Shown here piece after piece: positions 32,260 to 39,876 of a stretch of DNA of 58,715 nucleotides. The position numbers and the translations under genes were made by a program. The notes beneath the pieces were generated by a model that worked only from the letters and a program-made list of their open reading frames with translations, was not told where the DNA came from and did not search any database. This stretch comes from an uncultured Atopobium sp. Its GTDB lineage: Bacteria > Actinomycetota > Coriobacteriia > Coriobacteriales > Atopobiaceae. Numbering within the stretch: the stretch's first letter is position 1; the number at the start of each line of letters is the position of its first letter. Location: assembly GCA_938036925.1 (NCBI GenBank), contig CALHVU010000028.1, positions 1 to 58,715 of the forward strand, in the 5' to 3' direction.

Positions 32260-33328
32260 TATTCCTGATACCTATCAGAACACCACTCCTGCTGAGCCAC
32301 TTGATCAGAAGACGCTCAACAAGATGGTATGGCGCTCCCTGTTCCTGCAGGCTTCCTTCAACTATGAGAGAATGCAGGCAGCTGGTTGGCTCTACGGTAT
32401 CCTCCCTGGTCTTGAGAAGATTCATGGCGACAACAAGGATGACCTTGCTGCTTCCATGAGTCACAACCTTGAGTTCTACAATACCCACCCATTCTTGGTC
32501 ACTTTTGTTATGGGTATTGTTCTCTCCCTCGAGCAGAACAAGCTGGATATCCCAACCATTCGTGCAGTCCGCGTTTCTGCAATGGGTCCTCTGGGCGGCA
32601 TTGGTGACGCACTGTTCTGGTTCACTCTTGTTCCAATTACTGCTGGTATTACCTCTAACATGGCAATTTCCGGCAATGTCTTTGCACCATTCTTGTTCCT
32701 TATCATCTTCAACATCGCACAGTTTGCTGTACGTTATTGGCTGATGAATCTTTCTTACAAGATGGGTACTGACGCAATTACCCTGCTCACCGAGAACGCA
32801 AAAGAGTTCACTCGTGCTGCTTCTATCCTGGGCGTCTTTGTTGTTGGTTGCCTGGTTGTCTGCTACGGTGGAACCAAGCTTGGCGCTGGCGCAAACATCC
32901 CTAACGGCGAGACACACAGCGTTGTTCTTTCTCAGGTAACTCTTTCTGATGAGCAGCTTGCTTCTGGTCAGTATGACAAGGCTCTCTTTGCTAAGGGTTC
33001 CTATGCTGACTACAAGAAGGATCCTAAGTCCGTTATGTTCATCGGCGGCAAGACTGCTGACGGTAAGGATGGCACCACTGCTATTGCTCCAGTCGGCAAC
33101 GGCGTTAATTTGGTAACTGTTGGCGAGGAAGTTACTTCTCCTGTCTCCATTGACATTCAGAAGATCCTCGACGGCGTTTGCCCAAAGCTTATTCCACTGG
33201 CTCTTACCCTTTGCCTGTACTACCTCATGGCAAAGCGTAACTGGACTCCAATTATGTGCATCTGCCTACTCCTGGTAATTGCACTTCTTGGTTCTGGCTT
33301 TGGCGTTCTCCCATATATTTGGGGTTAA
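32249..33328 (+). CDS. PTS mannose-family EIID subunit with insertion
   Basis: The 359-residue protein is EIID: WRSLFLQASFNYERMQAAGW at 28-47, AMGPLGGIGDALFW near 111-124, and C-terminal helices from about 305. EIID proteins are usually about 270-300 residues. Here roughly 60-70 polar residues (about 225-290) are inserted before QKILDGVCPKLIPL. CTGGAGG supports the ATG at 32249 inside the EIIC end. A terminator follows and probably lets some transcripts run into the GntR gene. Confidence 0.9.
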   Translation: MAFNIPDTYQNTTPAEPLDQKTLNKMVWRSLFLQASFNYERMQAAGWLYGILPGLEKIHGDNKDDLAASMSHNLEFYNTHPFLVTFVMGIVLSLEQNKLDIPTIRAVRVSAMGPLGGIGDALFWFTLVPITAGITSNMAISGNVFAPFLFLIIFNIAQFAVRYWLMNLSYKMGTDAITLLTENAKEFTRAASILGVFVVGCLVVCYGGTKLGAGANIPNGETHSVVLSQVTLSDEQLASGQYDKALFAKGSYADYKKDPKSVMFIGGKTADGKDGTTAIAPVGNGVNLVTVGEEVTSPVSIDIQKILDGVCPKLIPLALTLCLYYLMAKRNWTPIMCICLLLVIALLGSGFGVLPYIWG

Positions 33329-33337
33329 GTAAGTGTG

Positions 33338-33370
33338 ACGGGTGTCCACTTTGTGGGCACCCGTCTTTTT
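33338..33370 (+). terminator. Intrinsic terminator after EIID
   Basis: ACGGGTGTCCAC pairs with GTGGGCACCCGT-type sequence (ACGGGTG.CCAC / TGGGCACCCGT), followed by CTTTTT. The GntR gene begins 14 bases later, so it may act as an attenuator within the cluster. Confidence 0.75.
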
Positions 33371-33383
33371 ATAGGAGAGTTCA

Positions 33384-34112
33384 ATGACGTCCTTTATGGG
33401 AAGACAACCACTCTACGAGCAGCTCGCAAATATGTTGCGCTATCGTATTGAGAACGAGATGGATCCAGACGATCCACTTCCTTCTGAGCGTGAGCTCTCC
33501 GATTCCTATGGACTTTCTCGCACCACGGTAAGACTTGCCCTACAAGAACTTGAACACATGGGGCTCATTTATCGTCAGCGTGGCCGTGGTACCTTTGTTG
33601 CAGACGTTTCTGAGCGTGCAACAGACCTTATGGGCGGCTATAGCTTTACTGACCAGCAGCGTCAGTTGGGCCGCGTTCCTAAGACAACTATTCTGGAGTT
33701 TGACAGTATTGAGGCTAATAAGTTCTTAGCCCAACATATGCACGTTATTCTTGGCGAGAAACTCTTCCGTATCAAACGTTTAAGAAGCGCTGATAATGTG
33801 CCTATGATGCTGGAAGTTACCTACCTTCCAGTTTCACAGTTTTTCTCGCTCACTGCTCGTGATGTTGAGCAAAAATCTCTCTACCAAATTTTTGAAGAAG
33901 ACTACAACATAAAGATTGGCGTAGCAGAAGAGGAGTTCAAGGCTTCAATTGCTCGCTCGGATGACGCCACTTTATTGCAAATTTCTGAAGGTTCGCCTGT
34001 TTTGAGTCTCACACGCACCACGTTCAATGACAGAAATATTATTGTTGAGTTCACACTAAGCGTGGCTCGTGCGGATCAGTTTAGATACAAGATTGTACAT
34101 ACACGCAGTTAA
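33384..34112 (+). CDS. GntR/HutC-family transcriptional regulator (NagR/AgaR-like)
   Basis: The 242-residue regulator has a winged helix-turn-helix (residues about 8-75, with LPSERELSDSYGLSRTTVRL and RQRGRGTFV) and a UTRA ligand domain (about 90-235). UTRA regulators of this group often bind phosphorylated amino sugars. Its place between the PTS genes and agaS/nagA suggests it controls this cluster in response to an amino-sugar phosphate. AGGAGAG precedes the ATG. Its operator is not identified; the palindrome at 29785 is one candidate. Confidence 0.9.
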   Translation: MTSFMGRQPLYEQLANMLRYRIENEMDPDDPLPSERELSDSYGLSRTTVRLALQELEHMGLIYRQRGRGTFVADVSERATDLMGGYSFTDQQRQLGRVPKTTILEFDSIEANKFLAQHMHVILGEKLFRIKRLRSADNVPMMLEVTYLPVSQFFSLTARDVEQKSLYQIFEEDYNIKIGVAEEEFKASIARSDDATLLQISEGSPVLSLTRTTFNDRNIIVEFTLSVARADQFRYKIVHTRS

Positions 34113-34134
34113 ATAGCTGTGAGAAGGGATATCA

Positions 34135-35301
34135 ATGTTTAAGAAGAGCCAAGAAGAGCTAAAGGCACTAGGCGCTCATATTACAACTGCCGAGATTAAG
34201 CAGCAGCCTGAGCTTTGGGTATCTACCTTTGGGATTTATCAAGAAAACCTTTCTGCAATTAAAGAGTTTGTCGAGCGTGCTCGCAATCTTGGCAAGAATC
34301 GTCGTACCCGCGTGGTCTTTACGGGTGCAGGTACCTCGGCATATGTAGGCGATACCATTACTCCGTATCTTCGTTCTCATGGCGAGAAGAGCTCTTTTGA
34401 GTTTGCGTCTGTTGCAACTACAGATATTGTTTCTGATCCTTATGGCAGCCTTGATCCAGATGATCCAACGATCCTGGTTTCTTTTGCACGCTCTGGTAAT
34501 AGTCCAGAGAGTCTTGCTGCTGTAACTATTGCTCGCAAGATTGTTAAAAATCTTTTGCTTATCAATATCACCTGCGCTCCTGAAGGAAAACTTGCCGTTG
34601 AATCCACAGGTAAAGATGACACGCTGCTGCTTCTTATTCCTGGCGCAAATGATCAGGGATTTGCCATGACCGGCTCTTATAGCTGTATGACACTTCTTGC
34701 AACTCTGGTATTTGATAGTGCTGATGACTCACAGAAGAAGGCTTGGATTTCTGATGCCGCTGAGCTGGGTAGGCAGGTAATTGAGCGCGAGGAAGAGATT
34801 GCTGAGTGGCTCAAGAGCGATTTCAACCGTATTACTTATTTGGGTTCTGGTCCTTTTGTGGGTCTTGCTCATGAGGCTCAGCTTAAGATTTTGGAGCTTG
34901 CAGCTGGTATTAATGCAACGTCGTGGGATTCCTCGATGGGATATCGTCACGGACCAAAGTCGTTTGTCGACGAGCACACCCTGGTGTTTGATTTTGTTTC
35001 CAACAATCCTTATACGCGTCAATATGACCTGGATATTCTTGACGAGATTAAGGGCGACCAGATTGCTGCTTTGACCATTGGTATTGAGCAAGAGGGGGCA
35101 ATAAACTTTACGGGAAGAACGTTTAGTCTTCCAGTATTTACAGAGCCTCTACCAGCACCTTATTTGGCTCTGCCTTTTGTAATGGTTGCTCAAGTGGTGG
35201 CACTCTTGAACTCAGTTCGTGTCAATAACAAACCGGACACACCTTCTCCAACTGGTCAGGTTAATCGAGTGGTTAAGGGTGTTACAATTCACTCACTATA
35301 G
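34135..35301 (+). CDS. agaS: AgaS-like SIS-domain sugar-phosphate deaminase/isomerase
   Basis: The 388-residue protein begins with the AgaS mark TTAEIKQQPELW and has two SIS domains, with GAGTSAYVGD and SFARSGNSPESL in the first and GSGPFVGLAHEAQLK in the second. AgaS converts galactosamine-6-phosphate to tagatose-6-phosphate and ammonia. GAAGGGAT-like sequence lies before the ATG. Together with nagA, the PfkB kinase and the aldolase it gives a full route to triose phosphates. The related GlmS-type SIS proteins have a different start and a glutaminase domain, which is absent here. Confidence 0.87.
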   Translation: MFKKSQEELKALGAHITTAEIKQQPELWVSTFGIYQENLSAIKEFVERARNLGKNRRTRVVFTGAGTSAYVGDTITPYLRSHGEKSSFEFASVATTDIVSDPYGSLDPDDPTILVSFARSGNSPESLAAVTIARKIVKNLLLINITCAPEGKLAVESTGKDDTLLLLIPGANDQGFAMTGSYSCMTLLATLVFDSADDSQKKAWISDAAELGRQVIEREEEIAEWLKSDFNRITYLGSGPFVGLAHEAQLKILELAAGINATSWDSSMGYRHGPKSFVDEHTLVFDFVSNNPYTRQYDLDILDEIKGDQIAALTIGIEQEGAINFTGRTFSLPVFTEPLPAPYLALPFVMVAQVVALLNSVRVNNKPDTPSPTGQVNRVVKGVTIHSL

Positions 35302-35311
35302 GAATTACTAA

Positions 35312-35340
35312 AAAAGGACGTGCCTATGGCGCGTCCTTTT
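35312..35340 (+). terminator. Intrinsic terminator between agaS and nagA
   Basis: AAAAGGACG pairs with CGTCCTTTT, extended by GCC/GGC with a G-T pair and a three-base loop. The nagA start follows 20 bases later, so nagA may depend on read-through or a separate start. Confidence 0.75.
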
Positions 35341-35359
35341 GAGAATGATTGAGGTACGT

Positions 35360-36526
35360 ATGAGTACATTTGCAGTTAAAGCAGATAAGTTCTTTTTGCC
35401 AGGAGCAACTTCTGGTCCAGGATATTTGCTCGTAGAAGACGGTGTTTTTGGTCATTTCACTAAAGAGAAGCCAGACTGCGAGATTATTGACCGCACTGGT
35501 TCTTGGGTGGCACCTGGCCTTGTTGATACACATATCCATGGCTTCCTGGACCACGATATTATGGACTGCGATCCTGATGGCGTCATTGAGATTGCCCAGG
35601 GTTTGCTCTCTAACGGTGTAACTTCTTGGCTTCCAACAACACTAACCGCAAGTGTTGAGCAAACCGGTGATGCTTGTGAGTCCGTTGCTGATGCCGCAGA
35701 GGGAATTGCGGCAAACGGTATTGATGCTGCTCGCATCCAGGGCATCTTCCTAGAGGGACCTTTCTTTACCGAGAAACACAAGGGTGCCCAGAATCCTGCG
35801 TACTTCCTTGATCCAGATGTAGAGGTCTTTGATGAGTGGCAGGAGCGTGCCGACGGCTGGATTGCCAAGATTGCTATTGCTCCAGAGCGCGATGGCGCTC
35901 CAGAGTTCTGTGCAGAGATGGCAGACCGCGGTGTTCATGTTGCACTTGGTCACTCCGATGCAACGTATGAGGAAGCTCTTGCCTGCGTAAACGCTGGTGC
36001 AGACATCTTTGTTCATACCTATAACGGCATGAGCGGTCTTCACCACCGTGAGCCAGGTATGGTTGGTGCTGCAATGACCACCCACGGTACCTATGCAGAG
36101 GCTATTTGCGACGGCCATCACCTTAATCCTATCGCTGTTCGCGCTCTCGTAAATGCAAAGGGATATGACCATACCGTTCTTATTACAGACTGCATGCGTG
36201 CAGGTGGTATGCCTAATGGACAGTACAAACTTGGCGATTTCCCTGTTGTTGTTGAAGGCGGAACTGCTCGTCTGATGGATGAGTCTCATAGCCTTGCAGG
36301 TTCAATCCTTCGTCTGTTTGAAGGCGTGAAGAACGTCTTTGACTGGGGTATTGTTTCTGCTGAAGAAGCGGTTCGTATGGCTTCAGAAAACCCAGCTCGC
36401 TCCTGTGGAATTGATGATGTTTGTGGCTTCATCCGTCCTGGATATGATGCTGACTTTATTGTTGTTACAAAAGATCTTCAGCTTGAAGAGACGTTCCTTG
36501 GAGGAAAGAGCGTTTACAAGGCTTAA
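35360..36526 (+). CDS. nagA: N-acetylhexosamine-6-phosphate deacetylase
   Basis: The 388-residue amidohydrolase removes the acetyl group from GlcNAc-6-phosphate or GalNAc-6-phosphate. Family motifs are DTHIHGF, the metal Glu of LEGPFF, HSDAT, HTYNGMSGLHHREPG and the catalytic Asp in ITDCMRAGG. The ATG at 35360 is preceded by GAGGTA; an in-frame frame opening at 35339 begins inside the terminator. With agaS the GalNAc version (AgaA) fits the pathway best, but NagA and AgaA cannot be separated by eye. No nagB is in the window. Confidence 0.92.
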   Translation: MSTFAVKADKFFLPGATSGPGYLLVEDGVFGHFTKEKPDCEIIDRTGSWVAPGLVDTHIHGFLDHDIMDCDPDGVIEIAQGLLSNGVTSWLPTTLTASVEQTGDACESVADAAEGIAANGIDAARIQGIFLEGPFFTEKHKGAQNPAYFLDPDVEVFDEWQERADGWIAKIAIAPERDGAPEFCAEMADRGVHVALGHSDATYEEALACVNAGADIFVHTYNGMSGLHHREPGMVGAAMTTHGTYAEAICDGHHLNPIAVRALVNAKGYDHTVLITDCMRAGGMPNGQYKLGDFPVVVEGGTARLMDESHSLAGSILRLFEGVKNVFDWGIVSAEEAVRMASENPARSCGIDDVCGFIRPGYDADFIVVTKDLQLEETFLGGKSVYKA

Positions 36527-36563
36527 GCAGTAGATCTTGAGTAACACAAATTAAAGGAAACGT

Positions 36564-37007
36564 ATGGAGTTCTATTCCCATAACTATTTAATTCACCATG
36601 CGACAGTATTTGACTGGACTCAGCTTGTTCTATTTGGCCTTGTTGCACTTCTCATGATCTTCTCGCTTGTGCATTACATGCGTGATAGAAAGAATTCTAA
36701 GTATCGTGAGCTGGCGCTTATTGCGCTGTTTTCATTAATTTTTCTTGGACTTCTACAGCTTGATCGTGTGCTAGAGGTTAATCAGGCAAGTAAGCACTAT
36801 GAGTCAATTGTTTCCTCACAAGAAAGCTTCGCTCGACGTCTTGAGGTTGATTTTGACCACGTGTACGTTGCCTTTGATAGCCAGGGAAATCCCTCGTATC
36901 TTGAGGTTGACGGTAAGTATTATCACGTTTTGAAAAATACTGAGAATGACTATGTCATTGAACAGATCAATCTCATTGGTAATGACATTAAGCATGTAGA
37001 GGAGTAG
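36564..37007 (+). CDS. DUF3290 membrane protein
   Basis: The 147-residue protein has two membrane helices (about 19-40 and 49-66) followed by a soluble domain. It starts with MEFYSHNYLI, as typical DUF3290 proteins do, and carries YLEVDGKYYHV. The family is found mostly in lactobacilli and relatives, paired with DUF421, and has no known role. AAAGGAAAC precedes the ATG. The partner begins four bases after its stop. Confidence 0.8.
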   Translation: MEFYSHNYLIHHATVFDWTQLVLFGLVALLMIFSLVHYMRDRKNSKYRELALIALFSLIFLGLLQLDRVLEVNQASKHYESIVSSQESFARRLEVDFDHVYVAFDSQGNPSYLEVDGKYYHVLKNTENDYVIEQINLIGNDIKHVEE

Positions 37008-37011
37008 ATCG

Positions 37012-37656
37012 ATGAACTTTTATTTAGAAGTTGCCATTAAATTGTGCATCGGTCTTTTCTCGCTTGTTCTGGCAATTAACGTCAGTGGAAAAGGAAACCT
37101 AGCACCAACTGCAGCAATTGACCAGGTTCAAAACTTTGTACTTGGCGGCATTGTTGGCGGCATGATCTACAACAGTTCAATTACCATTTTGCAGTTCACC
37201 CTTGTCCTGCTTATTTGGCTCATTATTGTTATGGTTCTCAAATGGTTGAGAACAAACAATATGCTGGTCAAGCAGCTGATTGATGGACGTCCTGTTATTG
37301 TTATTGATAAGGGCAAGCTGCTTGTAGACAACTGTAGGTCTATGGGTCTCACTGCCTACGATGTGTCGCTGAAGCTTCGCCAGGCAGGAGTGAATTACAC
37401 CTCAGAAGTTAAGCGCGCTATTCTTGAACAAAATGGACAGCTTATTATTGTTCAACATGGAGAAGAGAACGTTAGGTTCCCTCTTATCACTGATGGACAA
37501 GTTCAGACAAATATTCTTGATGCGCTTGATTTGGAAGAAAATTGGCTTGAAAAAGAACTTCAGCGTCAAGGTTATGAATCTGCTTCAGAGGTTTATTTGG
37601 GTGAGTATAATAGTGGAAATCTGATAATTACTCCGTACGCGGAGAAAGATCAGTAG
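37012..37656 (+). CDS. DUF421 (YetF-like) membrane protein
   Basis: The 214-residue protein has three membrane helices (about 4-22, 40-55 and 60-76) and a cytoplasmic domain with LIDGRPVIVIDKGKL, the DUF421 signature. Bacillus YetF-type proteins of this family have been linked to spore or stress functions, but the role of the DUF3290-DUF421 pair is unknown. GAGGAGTAGATCG precedes the ATG, with the ribosome site inside the end of the previous gene. The pair sits between nagA and the zinc transporter. Confidence 0.85.
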   Translation: MNFYLEVAIKLCIGLFSLVLAINVSGKGNLAPTAAIDQVQNFVLGGIVGGMIYNSSITILQFTLVLLIWLIIVMVLKWLRTNNMLVKQLIDGRPVIVIDKGKLLVDNCRSMGLTAYDVSLKLRQAGVNYTSEVKRAILEQNGQLIIVQHGEENVRFPLITDGQVQTNILDALDLEENWLEKELQRQGYESASEVYLGEYNSGNLIITPYAEKDQ

Positions 37657-37676
37657 GTTAGCAAGAGATAAAATAG

Positions 37677-37688
37677 TTAACTTGTTTA
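37677..37688 (+). promoter_or_regulatory. Weak AdcR/ZitR-like zinc regulator site
   Basis: TTAACTTGTTTA matches 10 of 12 positions of the streptococcal AdcR consensus TTAACYRGTTAA and lies upstream of a zinc transporter. No MarR-family zinc regulator gene is in the window, so this is tentative. Confidence 0.25.
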
Positions 37689-37694
37689 TTCCAA

Positions 37695-37708
37695 TTCCGT
37701 TTACGGAA
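37695..37708. promoter_or_regulatory. Palindrome upstream of the zinc transporter
   Basis: TTCCGTTTACGGAA is a 6+2+6 palindrome sharing the core CCGTTTACGG with the site at 29785-29798. It lies 19 bases before the -35 element at 37727. Confidence 0.5.
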
Positions 37709-37726
37709 AAGATAAAAAATTTTTCG

Positions 37727-37752
37727 TTGACTTTAATTGGAATATGTATACT
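37727..37752 (+). promoter_or_regulatory. Candidate promoter of the zinc transporter operon
   Basis: TTGACT (37727-37732) and TATACT (37747-37752) are separated by 14 bases. Using TACTAA (37749-37754) as the -10 gives 16 bases. Transcription would begin near 37760, just before a hairpin. Confidence 0.45.
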
Positions 37753-37767
37753 AAGGCTAACTTTTAG

Positions 37768-37797
37768 AAAGCGGACTGTCGGAAGACAGCCCGCTTT
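37768..37797 (+). other. 5' leader hairpin with GGAA tetraloop
   Basis: AAAGCGG and CTGTC pair with GACAG and CCGCTTT around a GGAA (GNRA-type) loop, with one A/C mismatch. There is no T run after it. It sits at the predicted start of the transcript, about 185 bases before znuA, so it may be a stabiliser or attenuator. Confidence 0.5.
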
Positions 37798-37876
37798 CGT
37801 GCTAAAGGGGAAGTATGAATGCATGTTCAGATGATGAGAAGTGAGTAGAAAGGCAAAGAAGTGAGGAGAAACACGG

Positions 37877-37886
37877 GTTTCTCGCC
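37877..37886 (-). repeat. GGCGAGAAAC motif copy in a hairpin
   Basis: GTTTCTCGCC at 37877-37886 pairs with GGAGAAAC at about 37865-37872 around the loop ACGG. The copy thus forms one arm of a stem in the leader before znuA. Confidence 0.55.
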
Positions 37887-37982
37887 ATGTTTTTATGCTT
37901 GGTAGTAAGGAAAATCGCACGATTTTGTTTGAAAAATTTGGCACTACACCGTATTGGTTTTTATAGTTTTGGGAGATGTAAC

Positions 37983-38984
37983 ATGAATTTGAATCCAACC
38001 GTTTCTCGTCGTAGCGCACTTGTAGCTTCCGCTTTTGGTGTGAGCGCTATTCTTGCTGGTTGCAAGCCTGAGGCTCAAAAGCAAGAAGGAGCTTCTGATA
38101 ATAAAGACCAGAAGAAGCTCAGCATTGTTGCAAGTTTTTATCCTATGTACGATTTTGCAAAGCGCATTGCTGGCGATCATGCTGAGGTAACATGCCTCGT
38201 TCCAGCAGGTACTGAGCCACATGATTGGGAGCCATCCAGCAAGGATATGAAGACTATCCAGGAAGCAGACTTCTTGATTTACAACGGTGCTGGTATGGAG
38301 CACTGGGTCAAGGACGTACTTGATGGACTTGGTTCTGGCACAAAACTTACAGCAGTTGAGACCAGCAAAGACGTCAAACTTCTTGAGCTTGAAGAGGACG
38401 ATGATCACGATCACGAGGAGAAGAAAGACGACCATGATCATGACCACGATCACGACCATGGCGGAACTGACCCTCACGTTTGGCTGAGTCCTCTGAATGC
38501 CAAGATTCAGATGAAGAATATTTGTGATGCCCTTTCCGAGAAGGACTCTGAGCACAAGTCAGAGTATGCTGCCAATCTTGATAAGGCAAACGCAGATTTT
38601 GATACGCTTGATAGTGAGTTCCACAAGGGTCTGGATTCTCTTCCTAACAAGACCATTGTTGTTTCTCACCAGGCATTTGGATATCTATGTGAGGCATATG
38701 GTCTCACTCAGATGCCTATTGAGGGTGTTGAAGCAGATGCAGAGCCAAATGCTCAGGAAATGAAAGAGATTACTGAGTTCGTAAAAGAGCATAATGTAAA
38801 GGTTATTTTTACGGAGGAACTGGTAAGTCCTAAGGTTGCTCAAGCAATTGCTGAGGCAACAGGCGCTCGTGTTGAAGAGCTTAACCCACTTGAGGGACTT
38901 ACTGATGACGAGCTCAAGGCAGGCGAGGATTACCTCTCTGTTATGCGCGAGAACCTCAAGGCTCTTGAGGGCGCTCTCGCATAG
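37983..38984 (+). CDS. znuA: Zinc ABC transporter substrate-binding lipoprotein
   Basis: The 333-residue protein binds zinc outside the membrane. It has a lipobox AILAGC (Cys24) after a twin-arginine-like stretch VSRRSALVASAFG, so Tat export and lipid anchoring are possible. Metal His residues are in GTEPHDWEPS, DPHVWLSP and VSHQAFGYL. A His/Asp-rich loop (about residues 140-160, HDHDHDHDH) is typical of ZnuA/AdcA rather than manganese binders. GGGAGATG precedes the ATG at 37983. The ATPase and permease genes follow. Confidence 0.93.
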   Translation: MNLNPTVSRRSALVASAFGVSAILAGCKPEAQKQEGASDNKDQKKLSIVASFYPMYDFAKRIAGDHAEVTCLVPAGTEPHDWEPSSKDMKTIQEADFLIYNGAGMEHWVKDVLDGLGSGTKLTAVETSKDVKLLELEEDDDHDHEEKKDDHDHDHDHDHGGTDPHVWLSPLNAKIQMKNICDALSEKDSEHKSEYAANLDKANADFDTLDSEFHKGLDSLPNKTIVVSHQAFGYLCEAYGLTQMPIEGVEADAEPNAQEMKEITEFVKEHNVKVIFTEELVSPKVAQAIAEATGARVEELNPLEGLTDDELKAGEDYLSVMRENLKALEGALA

Positions 38985-39021
38985 TGTGTTGCCAGCTTAG
39001 GCTGGATGTTTGGAGGACGTG

Positions 39022-39876
39022 TTGCAGGAAAGTCAGATAGCCGTTTCGCTTCAAGACGTGAGTTTTTCTTACAAGAAGACGCGTGTCTTAAGCGATGTAA
39101 ATTTAGACGTTCATCAAGGTGAGATTTGCGCTCTTATTGGTGATAACGGAGCTGGTAAATCTACGCTCTCTCGTATTGTGGTGGGTGAGCTTGAGCCAAC
39201 AAGTGGCAAATCACTTCTTTTTGGAACGCCCTCGACTCGGTTTAAAGATTGGGAGCGCGTAGGCTATGTCCCTCAGCTGCCATCTGAATCGGTTAATCGC
39301 TTTCCTGCAAGCGTCGTCGAGCTAGTAGATGCAAGTCAGTACGCCCGTGCCAAAAAGGTAAAGATGAGCGCAAAAGAGCGTCGCGAGCGCACGCTTGAGG
39401 CACTTGACCTTGTAGGTATGACTGATTTTTCCACGCGTATTATTAGGGAACTCTCTGGAGGACAGCTCCAGAGAGTTCGTCTTGCCTGTGCGCTGGTTGG
39501 AAACCCTTCATTGCTTATCTTGGACGAGCCTACAACTGGTCTTGATAAAGAGAGTCGCAATCATTTCTATAGCCTAGTGCGAGAAGCCCATGCAGCTCGA
39601 GATCTTGCGGTACTTATTGTTACGCATGATCTTGCAGCTCTTGATGCGCTGGCTTGTCGAGTTGTTGAAGTTGCTGACCACAAAGCTACAGAAATTGCAG
39701 GTAGGGGTCACGGTCATGATCACTGTGCAGTTCATGGCGCTCACTGTGACCTTGACTCTCATCATGTCCACGACCACAATCGCGGAAAATTAGATGATTT
39801 TGCGCTGAATGAGTCACTTGGTCCTGCGTCCGACGTTGTTCAAGATGCCCAAGACTCGCATGAGAGGAGGGCATAA
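39022..39876 (+). CDS. znuC: Zinc ABC transporter ATP-binding protein with His-rich tail
   Basis: The 284-residue ATPase has Walker A IGDNGAGKSTLS, the signature ELSGGQLQRVRLA, Walker B LLILDEPTTGLD and the switch His of VTHD. After residue 230 a tail of about 50 residues is rich in His (GHGHDHCAVHGAH, HHVHDHN), more than is usual for ZnuC, and may buffer or sense metal. The start is uncertain. GGAGG at 39012-39016 best fits the TTG at 39022; GTG at 39019 is an alternative. The permease ATG follows its stop directly. Confidence 0.9.
   Translation: MQESQIAVSLQDVSFSYKKTRVLSDVNLDVHQGEICALIGDNGAGKSTLSRIVVGELEPTSGKSLLFGTPSTRFKDWERVGYVPQLPSESVNRFPASVVELVDASQYARAKKVKMSAKERRERTLEALDLVGMTDFSTRIIRELSGGQLQRVRLACALVGNPSLLILDEPTTGLDKESRNHFYSLVREAHAARDLAVLIVTHDLAALDALACRVVEVADHKATEIAGRGHGHDHCAVHGAHCDLDSHHVHDHNRGKLDDFALNESLGPASDVVQDAQDSHERRA

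Larger units (their letters stand above)
37657..37982 (+). other. 326-base control and leader region of the zinc transporter
   Basis: This region holds a TTAACTTGTTTA element (37677-37688), a palindrome (37695-37708), a 9-base inverted pair ATTCCAATT/AATTGGAAT (37688-37696 and 37735-37743) and a promoter (37727-37752). A strong 5' hairpin (37768-37797) and a motif-bearing hairpin (37863-37886) follow. No gene is visible. Confidence 0.6.
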
